Source: Chloroflexota bacterium
GTDB lineage: Bacteria; Chloroflexota; Anaerolineae; Anaerolineales; UBA4823
NCBI GenBank assembly: GCA_029782365.1
Contig: JAKOUW010000096.1
Coordinates: forward strand, 713,432-777,431
Direction of reading: 5' to 3'
DNA: 64,000 nt
Shown: positions 26,879-35,422 of the stretch, in pieces
Position numbering within the stretch: the stretch's first letter is position 1
Layout: every line of letters starts with the position of its first letter
Program-made: the position numbers and the translations under genes
Notes under the pieces: generated by a model
Database searches by the model: none
The model's input: only the letters and a program-made list of their open reading frames with translations
Told to the model about the DNA's origin: nothing

Positions 26879-28246
26879 ATGAACAAATATCAGATGCTGT
26901 TCAAAGTGTTCAGCATGCTTTGCCTTGTCAGTTTATTGTGGGCGTGCGGTCCCGCCGCCACCCAGGCACCCGCCGTCACCCAACCGCCCGCCGCCACCCA
27001 GGCCCAGGCGCCCACAGCCACCACCGCCCCGGCCGAACCCGTTTCGCTCACCTACCTGGTAGATGACGGCCCCACCACCACCGCGCAAACCAAGGCCCTG
27101 GTGGATGCCTTCATGCAGAAGTACCCGAACATTAAGATCACGGTCGATACCCGCCCCGGCGGCAGCGATGGCGACAATATCGTGAAGACGCGCCTCGCCA
27201 CCGGCGAAATGGCCGATGTCTTCTACTACAACTCGGGTTCCCTTTTCCAGGCCCTGCACCCGGCGGATACCCTGGTTGACCTGACCAATGAGGCCTTTAT
27301 CGCCAACATCGTCGATTCGTATTTCCCGACCGTCTCAGCCAACGGCAAGGTCTACGGCGTGCCCACCGGCACGGCTACTGGCGGCGGCATCATGTACAAC
27401 AAGAAGGTGTATGCCCAGTTGGGCTTGAGCGTTCCCAAAACCTGGGCTGAGTTCGAAGCCAACAATGACAAGATCAAGGCCGCCGGCATCACCCCGGTCA
27501 TCGCCACCTTTGGCGACACCTGGACTTCCCAATTGTTCGTCCTGGCTGATTACTACAACGTGGAAGTGGCTAACCCCAACTTCGCCGCCGATTATACCAA
27601 CAACAAAGCCAAGTACGCCACCAGCCCCGGCGCGCTGAACGGCTTTGCTTATCTGCGGGAAGGGTTTGACAAGGGCTGGTACCAACAGGATGCCGCCACC
27701 ACCAAGTTCGAGCAGGGGCTCGGCCTGCTGGCTGAAGGCAAAGGCGCCCATTACCCCATGCTGACTTTTGCGGTGGGCATCATCCAGGCCAGCTACCCCG
27801 ACAAGGTCAACGATATCGGTTTCTTCGGCATCCCAGGGAATGATCCAGCCAAAGCCGGCGCAACCATCTGGATGGCGCCCGGCACCTACATCCCCAAGAC
27901 CAGCCAGCACATCGCCGAGGCCAAGTTGTTCCTGGGCTTCATCGCCTCTGCAGAGGGCGCGGATGCCATCTCCTCGGCGGTTCCGCCCACCGGCCCTTAC
28001 CTGATCAAGGGCGTCAAACTGCCAGACACGGTCTTGCCTTCGGTGAAAGACACCGCGGCGTACATCGACGCCGGAAAATCCGGCCCGGCGCTGGAATTCG
28101 TCTCACCCATCAAAGGCCCGGCCCTGGAGCAAATCTGTGTGGCCGTTGGTTCCGGGCAAATGACTGCCGCAGACGCCGCCAAAGCGTATGACGAAGACGT
28201 GAAAAAGCAGGCTTTGCAGCTTGGCCTGCCCGGCTGGGACAAGTAA
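26879..28246 (+). CDS. CUT1-type sugar ABC transporter substrate-binding lipoprotein
   Basis: 455 residues, ATG with a strong GGAGGAG at 26869-26875. A short signal sequence ends in LLWAC (lipid-attached Cys 23), followed by a Pro/Ala/Thr-rich linker (about 24-55). The remainder is a family-1 solute-binding fold: an opening strand with VSLTYLVDDG, GEMADVFYYNSG, the VYGVPTGT and GGIMYNKKVY segments and a C-terminal helical part. It should capture an oligosaccharide outside the membrane for the two permeases encoded next. An inverted repeat in the following 91-base gap may keep its transcript more abundant than that of the permeases. Confidence 0.9.
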   Translation: MNKYQMLFKVFSMLCLVSLLWACGPAATQAPAVTQPPAATQAQAPTATTAPAEPVSLTYLVDDGPTTTAQTKALVDAFMQKYPNIKITVDTRPGGSDGDNIVKTRLATGEMADVFYYNSGSLFQALHPADTLVDLTNEAFIANIVDSYFPTVSANGKVYGVPTGTATGGGIMYNKKVYAQLGLSVPKTWAEFEANNDKIKAAGITPVIATFGDTWTSQLFVLADYYNVEVANPNFAADYTNNKAKYATSPGALNGFAYLREGFDKGWYQQDAATTKFEQGLGLLAEGKGAHYPMLTFAVGIIQASYPDKVNDIGFFGIPGNDPAKAGATIWMAPGTYIPKTSQHIAEAKLFLGFIASAEGADAISSAVPPTGPYLIKGVKLPDTVLPSVKDTAAYIDAGKSGPALEFVSPIKGPALEQICVAVGSGQMTAADAAKAYDEDVKKQALQLGLPGWDK

Positions 28247-28264
28247 TCCTGTTAATCAGCACAC

Positions 28265-28297
28265 AGGGCTGTCCATAGAAAGATTTTGGACAGCCCT
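28265..28297 (+). promoter_or_regulatory. Intercistronic stem-loop between binding-protein and permease genes
   Basis: Perfect 10-base arms AGGGCTGTCC (28265-28274) and GGACAGCCCT (28288-28297) with a 13-base loop and no T-run. Such stem-loops after binding-protein genes usually stabilise the upstream transcript or partly attenuate reading into the permease genes; that role is inferred. Confidence 0.7.
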
Positions 28298-28337
28298 CTC
28301 CAATCCTTCCCTCGAAACTTCGAGATTGTGAGGTCCC

Positions 28338-29216
28338 ATGGAAAGTCAATCCCGGGCAAAAAGCGTTTTGCTCACCTATCCGCATTGGTTCTACATACCG
28401 GCCGGCCTGCTGTTTGTGATATTCTTTTTGATCCCGACTGCCATGTCTTTTTACTACAGCCTGACCCGCTGGTCGCTGTTCGATGCCACCTTCATCGGCC
28501 TGGATAACTACATCACCTTCCTGAAAGACCCGCAGCTCAAGCTCGCTTTTCGCAACACCATCATTTATGCCCTGCTGACCAGCGGCCTTAAAGTGGTCGT
28601 TGCCCTGCCGCTCGCCATGCTGCTGACCTCCCGGATAAAATTCCAGGGCTTTTTCCGCAGCGTCATTTATTTTCCCGTCCTGGTCAGCACAGTGGCCGTG
28701 GGCATCACGTTTTATGCCCTGATGCAGCCCTCCACCGGCCTGATCAACGTGACCCTGCGCTCGTTCGGCGTGCCGCGCATTGATTGGCTCGGCAATCCGG
28801 CCATCTCGCTGTTTTCGGTGGTCATTGTGGATGTCTGGAAAGGCATCGGCATTGCCATGGTGCTGTTCATGGCAGGCATACAATCCATCCCGCTGGAATA
28901 TTTCGATGCCGCACGCCTGGAAGGCGGCGCCTGGGTCAAGTTTCGCCATGTCATCCTGCCTTTGAGCCGCAACGCCACCTTCACCGTCATCCTGCTCTCT
29001 TTCATCGGCGGCCTGCGCTCTTTTGACCTGATCTGGGCGATGACCCACGGCGGCCCGGGCTTTGCCTCGGACGTGCTGACCTCGGTCATTTTCAAAGAGT
29101 ACCAGGCCGGTTTCTACGGCCTGTCCACCGCCGGGAATGTGGTGATGTTCGCGCTCGTCACCCTGATCGCCTATCCCCTCATGCGCTTCTTCAACCGCAT
29201 GGAGCTTGAATTATGA
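28338..29216 (+). CDS. Sugar ABC transporter permease, MalF/UgpA type
   Basis: 292 residues, ATG at 28338. Six hydrophobic segments, the first after a short basic cytoplasmic N-terminus (about residues 18-40). The cytoplasmic EAA loop reads YFDAARLEGGAWVKFRHVILPL near 193-214, the ATPase-docking site. Its stop overlaps the start of the second permease by four bases (ATGA). No ATPase gene is present nearby; CUT1 systems often share a genome-wide MsmX/UgpC-type ATPase, so this absence does not mean the system is broken. Confidence 0.93.
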   Translation: MESQSRAKSVLLTYPHWFYIPAGLLFVIFFLIPTAMSFYYSLTRWSLFDATFIGLDNYITFLKDPQLKLAFRNTIIYALLTSGLKVVVALPLAMLLTSRIKFQGFFRSVIYFPVLVSTVAVGITFYALMQPSTGLINVTLRSFGVPRIDWLGNPAISLFSVVIVDVWKGIGIAMVLFMAGIQSIPLEYFDAARLEGGAWVKFRHVILPLSRNATFTVILLSFIGGLRSFDLIWAMTHGGPGFASDVLTSVIFKEYQAGFYGLSTAGNVVMFALVTLIAYPLMRFFNRMELEL

Positions 29217-30052
29217 ATAAATTTTGGAAATTGGTCAAGGAATATTGGGTGGATGCGGCTGCCCTGGTGGTGGTCGGCGTCATCTTCATCGTGCCGTTTG
29301 TCTTTATTTTGCTGATCGCCTCGAAATCCCAGCAAGAAGCCGGGCTGTTTCAATTCTCCCTGCCGGCCCAGTTCCGCCTTTTGCAGAACCTGGTGGCAGT
29401 GAGTCAATCGAACAATTACCGCGTGGTGCTGGCCTTGCGCAACAGCGCCCTGCTGACGGTCAGTTCCGTCACCTTCATTGTGCTTTTCGCGGCGCTGGTG
29501 GCTTATGTGATGCAGCGGCGCAGCGACCGCATGGCCAGCCTGGTCAACTCGATCATGTTTGCCGGCCTGGTGCTGCCGCCGGCTGTGGTGCCCACGGTTT
29601 TTTGGATGCAGAAGATCGGCCTGTACAAGACGATACTCGGCCTGGTATTCATCGAGGTCGCCCTGGCCCTGCCGTTTGCGACGGTCATCCTGCGAGCCTT
29701 CATCGGCACGATCCCCAGGGAGATTGACGAAGCCGCTATCATGGACGGCGCCTCGCCGATGCGCCTGTTCTTCTCGGTCATCCTGCCCCTGCTCCGGCCG
29801 GCGCTGGTGACGATCATCGTCACTTCCTCCGTGGCCATCTACAACGACTTTTCGAACCCGCTGTATTTCCTGCCCGGCTCACAGAACGTCACCGCCCAAC
29901 TGACTCTCTATGGATTCATGAGCCAGTTCAACTCGCAGTGGAACCTGGTCTTTGCCGATGTGGTCATCGTCACCATTCCGCCGCTGATTCTCTTCATGTT
30001 TTTCCAGAAACAGATCGTTTCCGGCATGACCTCCGGCGCAGTTAAGGGATAG
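29213..30052 (+). CDS. Sugar ABC transporter permease, MalG/UgpE type
   Basis: 279 residues, translationally coupled to the first permease by an ATGA overlap. Six transmembrane segments; the EAA loop reads EIDEAAIMDGASPMRLFFSV near 174-193, followed by ILPLLRPALVT. It pairs with the MalF-type permease to form the membrane channel for the lipoprotein-bound sugar. The rhamnosidase gene starts 33 bases downstream. Confidence 0.93.
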   Translation: MNKFWKLVKEYWVDAAALVVVGVIFIVPFVFILLIASKSQQEAGLFQFSLPAQFRLLQNLVAVSQSNNYRVVLALRNSALLTVSSVTFIVLFAALVAYVMQRRSDRMASLVNSIMFAGLVLPPAVVPTVFWMQKIGLYKTILGLVFIEVALALPFATVILRAFIGTIPREIDEAAIMDGASPMRLFFSVILPLLRPALVTIIVTSSVAIYNDFSNPLYFLPGSQNVTAQLTLYGFMSQFNSQWNLVFADVVIVTIPPLILFMFFQKQIVSGMTSGAVKG

Positions 30053-30085
30053 AATTAACGAAATTCGATCGGAAAGTTGTAACAA

Positions 30086-32890
30086 ATGACATCAACCACG
30101 CTGACGCTACGCATTGAACACCGGCGCGAGACGCTGAGCATTGGAACCAGCCGGCCGCGCCTTTCCTGGATCATCGAAACCTCCGGCCGCGATTGGATGC
30201 AAACCGCCTACCAGGTCGAAGCTTATGCGCCTGGCGGCGAGCGGCGCGGCCAGACGGGCAAGATCAATTCCAGCGAGTCTGTTCTGCTCCCCTGGCCGTT
30301 TGAGCCGCTGACCTCCCGCCAGCGGCTCAAGCTGCGCGCCCGCGTGTGGGGCAGTGACGGCAAAGCCTCGCAGTGGAGCGAGCCGCTGTGGGTGGAAGCC
30401 GGCCTGCTCAGCCCAGGCGATTGGAGCGCCCAATTCATCACCCCAGCCTGGAACGAAAACCCCGGGCAAGCGAACCCGGCCCCCTACCTGCGGCGAGATT
30501 TCAACCTGCGGCCCGGCTTCCAGTCGGCCCGCCTGTACATAACCGCCCTGGGATTGTATGAAGCCTGCCTGAACGGGCAGGTGGTCGGCGACCAGGCCCT
30601 GGCCCCCGGCTGGACGGTGTACACCGCACGCCTGCGCTATCAAACCTTCGATGTGACCGGCCTCCTGCAAGCCGGCCCCAACACGTTGGGGGCCATCCTG
30701 GGGAACGGGTGGTTCCGCGGGCGGCTCGGATTCGGCGGCGGCCGGAGCAACATCTACGGCACGCGCCTGGCTTTGCTGGCCCAGCTTGAGATTCAATACC
30801 CAGACGGCTCGATTGAACAGATTGTCACGGATAAACAATGGCAGGCCGGCGCCGGGGCAATCCTGCTGAACAGCCTGTACGATGGCGAAACCTGCGATGC
30901 CCGCCTGGAACCGGTCGGCTGGTCGGCGCCCGGCTTCGATGCCTCGCCCTGGTCGGCCGTCCAACCGGTCGAGTGGGATTTCAAGACTCTGGAAGCCCCG
31001 CTCGGCCCCCCGGTGCGGCGCACAGAGATGCTCGCGCCGGCCGCCATCACGCGCTCACCCTCCGGAAAAACGCTGGTGGATTTCGGGCAGAACCTGGTGG
31101 GTTGGGTGGCGCTCAGCGTGGACGGCCCGGCCGGGCAGACGATCACCCTGCGCCATGCCGAGGTGTTGGAAAACGGAGAGCTGGCCACGCGCCCCCTGCG
31201 CTTCGCCAAAGCCACCGATCGCTTCACCCTGCGCGGCGCTGGACCGGAAACCTGGGAGCCGCGCTTCACGTTTCATGGGTTTCGCTATGTGGAAGTGACC
31301 GGTTGGCCGGGTGAACTTCAGCCGCAAAACCTGCGCGCCGTTGTTTTGCATTCCGATTTGGAGCGCACCGGCTGGTTCGCGTGCTCCGATCCTCTGCTCA
31401 ACCAGCTACATCAAAATGTGGTCTGGGGGATGCGCGGCAATTTTGTGGATGTCCCCACCGACTGCCCTCAGCGCGACGAACGCCTGGGCTGGACCGGCGA
31501 TCTGCAAGTCTTTGCGCCCACGGCCTCTTTTCTGTTTGATGTGAGCGGGTTTTTGCAGTCCTGGCTGCGCGACCTGGCTGTCGAACAGCGCAAGGCCAAC
31601 GGCGCCGTGCCGCCCGTCATCCCCAACATCTTGCCCAGCCATTTCGGCGCCGCCGCTGCCTGGGCAGACGCCGCCGTCGTGGTGCCGTGGGTGGTTTACC
31701 AACGCTTCGGCGATGCGCAGATCCTGGCGGATCAATTTGCCAGCCTGTGCGCCTGGGTGGATTATGCCGCCGAGCTGGCCGGCCCAGCCTGCCTGTGGGA
31801 CAAAGGTTTCCAATTTGGCGACTGGCTCGACCCCAGCGCCCCGCCGGATAAGCCCGGGCAGGCGCGCACCGATAAAGCCCTGGTGGCCAGCGCCTATTTC
31901 GTCCATTCCGCTGACCTGGCGGCGCAGGCCGCCCAGGTTTTGGGGGATGCGGCCGCTTATGAAAAATATCACGCGCTGGCCCAGGCCGCCCGCACCGCCT
32001 TTGGCCGCGAATACATCACGCCTGGCGGGCGCCTGATGAGCGACGCTGAAACGGCCTACGCCCTGGCGCTGGTGTTCGACCTGCTGCCCACAGCCGCCCA
32101 GCGCCGCCGCGCCGGAGAGCGGCTGGATGAGCTGGTGCGCGAAAGCGGATTCCACATCCGCACCGGCTTCGTGGGCACACCGCTGATCTGCGATGCGCTG
32201 TGTGGGGCAGGCTATTTCCGTTCGGCTTACCGCCTTCTCATGCAGAGAGAATGCCCTTCGTGGCTGTACCCCGTGACCATGGGCGCCACCACCATCTGGG
32301 AACGCTGGGACAGCATGCTCCCCGATGGGTCGATCAACCCGGGTGAAATGACCTCGTTCAATCACTATGCGTTGGGAGCGGTCGCCGATTGGCTGCACCG
32401 CGCCATCGCCGGACTGGCTCCCAACGCGCCGGGCTACCGCCGTCTGGAAATCCGTCCCCGACCAGGCGGCGGCCTCAGCCAGGCGCAGGCCCGTCATCTC
32501 ACGCCGTACGGCCTGGCGGAGGTCGCCTGGGAGATCGCAGAGGGGAAATTTCACCTGAGTGTGACCATCCCACCCAACACCTGCGCCCAGGTGTTTTTGC
32601 CCGGCGTGGAGCAGGCTGTGCAGGTGGGCTCCGGCGGCTGGGATTGGACCATACCCTACCACGACCCGGATGCGCGTGGACCCTGCACCGCCGACGACCT
32701 CGTCGGCGACATCCTGAGCGATGAACGCGCCGCCGGCGCCGTCAGGCAGGTCTTCGAAGAGGCTGGCATGCCCGAGTTCCTGCGCGCCATCATCCTGAAC
32801 GAGCGCAGTATCTCACTGCGCCTGGCCCTGCGCATGTTCGCCAATGACGAAAGGCTGGCATCCCTGCTGAACGAGCGCCTGGCAAGATAA
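30086..32890 (+). CDS. Alpha-L-rhamnosidase, GH78 family
   Basis: 934 residues, ATG with GGAAAG at 30071-30076. Domain order fits Bac_rhamnosid proteins: N-terminal beta domains (about 1-320), a carbohydrate-binding-like sandwich, then an (alpha/alpha)6 catalytic barrel (about 430-770) with DCPQRDERLGWTGD near 458-471, the family acid/base region, and IWERWDS near 737, and a C-terminal beta domain. It hydrolyses terminal alpha-L-rhamnose from glycosides; no signal peptide is present, so hydrolysis probably follows import. After the usual C-domain there is an extra ~70-residue helical tail (from about 862) that I do not recognise as part of the family. It is the last gene of the LacI-headed operon. 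Confidence 0.92.
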   Translation: MTSTTLTLRIEHRRETLSIGTSRPRLSWIIETSGRDWMQTAYQVEAYAPGGERRGQTGKINSSESVLLPWPFEPLTSRQRLKLRARVWGSDGKASQWSEPLWVEAGLLSPGDWSAQFITPAWNENPGQANPAPYLRRDFNLRPGFQSARLYITALGLYEACLNGQVVGDQALAPGWTVYTARLRYQTFDVTGLLQAGPNTLGAILGNGWFRGRLGFGGGRSNIYGTRLALLAQLEIQYPDGSIEQIVTDKQWQAGAGAILLNSLYDGETCDARLEPVGWSAPGFDASPWSAVQPVEWDFKTLEAPLGPPVRRTEMLAPAAITRSPSGKTLVDFGQNLVGWVALSVDGPAGQTITLRHAEVLENGELATRPLRFAKATDRFTLRGAGPETWEPRFTFHGFRYVEVTGWPGELQPQNLRAVVLHSDLERTGWFACSDPLLNQLHQNVVWGMRGNFVDVPTDCPQRDERLGWTGDLQVFAPTASFLFDVSGFLQSWLRDLAVEQRKANGAVPPVIPNILPSHFGAAAAWADAAVVVPWVVYQRFGDAQILADQFASLCAWVDYAAELAGPACLWDKGFQFGDWLDPSAPPDKPGQARTDKALVASAYFVHSADLAAQAAQVLGDAAAYEKYHALAQAARTAFGREYITPGGRLMSDAETAYALALVFDLLPTAAQRRRAGERLDELVRESGFHIRTGFVGTPLICDALCGAGYFRSAYRLLMQRECPSWLYPVTMGATTIWERWDSMLPDGSINPGEMTSFNHYALGAVADWLHRAIAGLAPNAPGYRRLEIRPRPGGGLSQAQARHLTPYGLAEVAWEIAEGKFHLSVTIPPNTCAQVFLPGVEQAVQVGSGGWDWTIPYHDPDARGPCTADDLVGDILSDERAAGAVRQVFEEAGMPEFLRAIILNERSISLRLALRMFANDERLASLLNERLAR

Positions 32891-32960
32891 TAAAAATGTA
32901 AACAAATTGTTAATCTTTTGATTTCTCGGTGTAAATTCAACACTTACCTGAAATTTGTGG

Positions 32961-32966
32961 TATAAT
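32961..32966 (+). promoter_or_regulatory. -10 box (TATAAT) of the riboswitch transcript
   Basis: TATAAT preceded by GTGG, about 25 bases before the first paired bases of the aptamer. A weak -35 candidate (TTCAAC, 32936-32941) is 19 bases upstream. Transcription would begin near 32973. Confidence 0.6.
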
Positions 32967-32985
32967 AAACTCGATCAAAAAAGAT

Positions 32986-33110
32986 CAATCTACGCCGAAT
33001 CCGCAAGGATCGGGGAATCCACTTTTTGGGGCGAATAACGCAGTCGCGTTTAGAGCAAGTCTTCTGTTCGAGCCCAGCAGCTAACCTCGTAGGCGTCGAA
33101 GATCGTGCGG
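32986..33110 (+). promoter_or_regulatory. ydaO/yuaA-type cyclic di-AMP riboswitch
   Basis: The conserved blocks of the ydaO aptamer occur in order: ACGCC (32992-32996) pairing with GGCGT (33092-33096) as the closing helix; a small ATCC-GCAA-GGAT hairpin; GGGGAATCCA (33013-33022); TTGGGGCGAAT (33026-33036); an AACGC/GCGTT hairpin; and the diagnostic CAGCTAACCTCGTAGGCG (33078-33095). This matches the B. subtilis ydaO sequence as I recall it almost block for block. Ligand binding in this class usually turns expression off. Downstream, CCTGGC (33122-33127) can pair with GCCAGG (33163-33168), and AACCTG with CAGGTT, giving alternative structures for an expression platform; no T-run follows, so control may be at translation. 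The regulated gene is the small protein at 33229. Confidence 0.92.
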
Positions 33111-33228
33111 AACCTGTCTCTCCTGGCAAAACCTGAAGGCAGACCGCAGGAAGCTTCGCGCCGCCAGGTTGTGGCACAGGCTGGTTATTTAGAACACAAG
33201 ACTTGTACCTTTTTAAAGGAGAAACGTG

Positions 33229-33477
33229 ATGTACCCTAACTTTTATAATGAATATCCGGAAAAAAACAACGCCGCTCGCAGCGCGCTGGAAATCGCCATG
33301 CAGGCTCGCAAGGAAGAGGAACTGCAGATGCTGAAGCGTATCGAGTACGATTTCGGCAAAGCCGAAACGACTGGCCCGTCCGTGGGCTTGAAAGATGCCC
33401 TCTCCGGCATCTTCTCGGTGTATGCGGCTCCCTTCCGCAAGCTGGTGTCGGCCTCGCGCCGCATTCTCATGCTCTAG
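33229..33477 (+). CDS. Riboswitch-controlled small protein of unknown function
   Basis: 82 residues from the ATG at 33229, seven bases after AAAGGAG (33215-33221); a GTG one codon earlier is too close to that site. The N-terminus is aromatic and polar (YPNFYNEYPEKN), the middle (about 13-46) is a charged helix-forming stretch, and the C-terminal ~30 residues (from GLKDALSGIF) look like an amphipathic, basic helix that could lie on a membrane. No signal peptide, cysteine or known motif is seen. It has its own promoter, cyclic di-AMP riboswitch and terminator, so it is a real single-gene unit. By analogy with other ydaO targets a role in osmotic balance, potassium or cell wall is possible, but nothing in the protein itself shows it. 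Confidence 0.82.
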   Translation: MYPNFYNEYPEKNNAARSALEIAMQARKEEELQMLKRIEYDFGKAETTGPSVGLKDALSGIFSVYAAPFRKLVSASRRILML

Positions 33478-33492
33478 AAGAGTTCAATTCAC

Positions 33493-33533
33493 AAAACAAG
33501 GGCTGCCCGGCCACCGGGCAGCCCTTGTTTTAT
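33493..33533 (+). terminator. Strong terminator after the riboswitch-controlled gene
   Basis: A perfect 18-base stem (33493-33510 with 33514-33531) and a CCA loop, ending in a TTTT tract; the left arm starts AAAA, so it could also end transcription on the other strand. Confidence 0.95.
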
Positions 33534-33573
33534 TATGGACCACAATTCTCCAATTTTGAGGTAAGATCAGCGC

Positions 33574-35106
33574 ATGACACCCCGCCGTTCGATCTCCATC
33601 GCCGGCCAGCCCGCCATACCCGGTCTGGCTTTTCGACATCCGGAGAACACGCCGGCCGACGCCGCGGTTTTGGCCGCTGTGCACGCCGGGCGAGCGGAAG
33701 CCGACGGGCTCGACCCATTTTCTACCATCGACAGCCTGGCCACCATCGAGGAACTGCGCACGGCGCTGGCAAAAGCGGCGGCCAGCGGTCAGCTTGAGCG
33801 CTGGCTGTTGGCCGAAGTGGATGGCCAGGCGGTCGGCTGTGCGGTGCTGGAAAGCTGGCATGAGGAAGACGGCCGCTGGGTGTACCAGGTGAACGCCGCT
33901 GTATTGCCGGCCTGGCGCCGGCGCGGCCTGGGCACGGCGCTCCTGCGCTGGGGCGAGGCGCTCTCCGCCCGCCTGGCGCCGCTCGAGCACCCCGGCGCGC
34001 TCTGGGAGCTGGCCGGTATGGTTTCCAGCGCGCAGCCCACGGCCGCTGAACTTCTGCGCCGCGCCGGCTACCAGCCGGCTTACACCGACCTGGAAATGGA
34101 GCTCGACCCGGCGGCGGATTGGGCAGAGTGCCCCCTGCCGCCCGGCCTGGAACTGCGCCCGGCTCTGCCGGAGCATGTCCCCCTGGTCGGCGCCAGCATC
34201 GCCGAAGCGTACCGCGCCGAATTCCCCGCCAGCCGCTTTCGCACCACTCAGATGGAAACTGCCGGGCAGACCGAGTGGTACAGCGACCCCATCCATGACC
34301 GCTCGCTGTGGCAGGTGGCCTGGGACGGCGAGCAGATCGCCGGGCAGGTCCTGCCCGTGTTCGAGCGCGGCTGCGCCGTGATCGACGAGGTCAGCGTGCG
34401 CCCGCCCTGGCGCCGCCGTGGGCTGGCGCGCGCCCTGCTGGTGCGCGCCCTGCAGGCCGTGCGGGCGCACGGCGCGCCGCGCGTGCGCCTGTACACCGTG
34501 GCCGAGTTCCCCACCCGCGCTCGCGACCTGTACGCTAGCCTGGGTTTTCAGGTCATCAAATCTCTTTACCACTTTCGCAAGACTCCAAGGAGCGCAGACA
34601 TGTCCGATTCGATGCTTGCCAGTTTATTCGCTCACAACAACTGGGCCAACGCCCAGGTCATCCGCGCCTGCGCCAGTCTGAGCGCCGCCCAGCTCGATGC
34701 CGAGCCGCACTCGGCCACGCGCGGCACCATCCGCAGCACCCTCCAGCACCTGGTGGCGGCCCAGAACAACTATGTGCGCACGCTGACTCTGCCCCGAGAA
34801 GAGCGCCGCGAGCGCCTGCCTGACCCACCCTTTGAAGAGCTGGAGGCAGTCGCTGCCGCCAGCGGCGAGGCGCTCCTGGCATTGGCGCGCGACGAAGCCG
34901 CCCTGGCAGCCAAGGGCCGCCTGCTCACGCGGGACGGCGACCAGGTGGAACCCTGGGTGATCATGCTGCAGGTGATCAACCACGCCACCGAACACCGTGA
35001 GCAGGTCAAGAGCATGCTCACCGCCCTGGGCGTCACCCCGCCCAGCGTGGACGGATGGGACTACGGCATGGCAGTGGGGGCATATTCGACGGCCCAACAG
35101 CCCTAG
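33574..35106 (+). CDS. Double-GNAT acetyltransferase fused to a DinB-family domain
   Basis: 510 residues in one uninterrupted frame. Residues about 15-180 and 190-340 are two GNAT domains, each with the acetyl-CoA loop (PAWRRRGLGTALL near 112; PPWRRRGLARALL near 275). From residue 343 a DinB-like four-helix protein follows, with His in LQHLVAA and in NHATEHREQ. The junction keeps an AAGGAG (34587-34592) and an ATG at 34600 with ideal 7-base spacing, so a free 168-residue DinB protein could also be made from the same message. The arrangement suggests two adjacent genes joined by loss of a stop codon, or a sequencing error that removed one. A paralogous double-GNAT gene without DinB lies at 44406. 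Confidence 0.85.
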   Translation: MTPRRSISIAGQPAIPGLAFRHPENTPADAAVLAAVHAGRAEADGLDPFSTIDSLATIEELRTALAKAAASGQLERWLLAEVDGQAVGCAVLESWHEEDGRWVYQVNAAVLPAWRRRGLGTALLRWGEALSARLAPLEHPGALWELAGMVSSAQPTAAELLRRAGYQPAYTDLEMELDPAADWAECPLPPGLELRPALPEHVPLVGASIAEAYRAEFPASRFRTTQMETAGQTEWYSDPIHDRSLWQVAWDGEQIAGQVLPVFERGCAVIDEVSVRPPWRRRGLARALLVRALQAVRAHGAPRVRLYTVAEFPTRARDLYASLGFQVIKSLYHFRKTPRSADMSDSMLASLFAHNNWANAQVIRACASLSAAQLDAEPHSATRGTIRSTLQHLVAAQNNYVRTLTLPREERRERLPDPPFEELEAVAAASGEALLALARDEAALAAKGRLLTRDGDQVEPWVIMLQVINHATEHREQVKSMLTALGVTPPSVDGWDYGMAVGAYSTAQQP

Positions 35107-35370
35107 GCCGCCGTCCGAGAAAAGTGTTTTAATCCCCCTGCATGGCGGGTCGAGCCGGGTTTCAACGGCGCAGCCCGCAATTTTGCGCCGCCACCCACAG
35201 CCTATAAAATATCTCCGGCCAGAGCTGGGTTTCATGAAAGCCCACCGACCCTTTTAGAGCCTGTCGGTCAATTAAGGGTTGGTCAAGGCGCGCCGGGCGG
35301 ATTGAGCGCTCCAAATTAAAAGAGTTTGTCGAATCCTGATCCGCAAACTGCTCGCCAAAATTGTTTTAAG

Positions 35371-35407
35371 CCTTAAGGTTCTGCCTTTTCCTGGCAGATT
35401 CTTAAGG
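35371..35407. repeat. Compound inverted repeat just upstream of the promoter
   Basis: CCTTAAG (35371-35377) pairs with CTTAAGG (35401-35407), and inside it CTGCC (35381-35385) pairs with GGCAG (35393-35397). The site ends 15 bases before the -35 box, so it could be a regulator site or the terminator hairpin of upstream transcription. Confidence 0.55.
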
Positions 35408-35422
35408 TGCCGCTGATGATCC

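Noticed and set aside
32891-33228. Possible cobalamin riboswitch, considered because of the corrinoid cluster in the window
   Set aside because: The conserved blocks (CAGCTAACCTCGTAGGCG, GGGGCGAAT) are those of ydaO, and the B12-box is absent.
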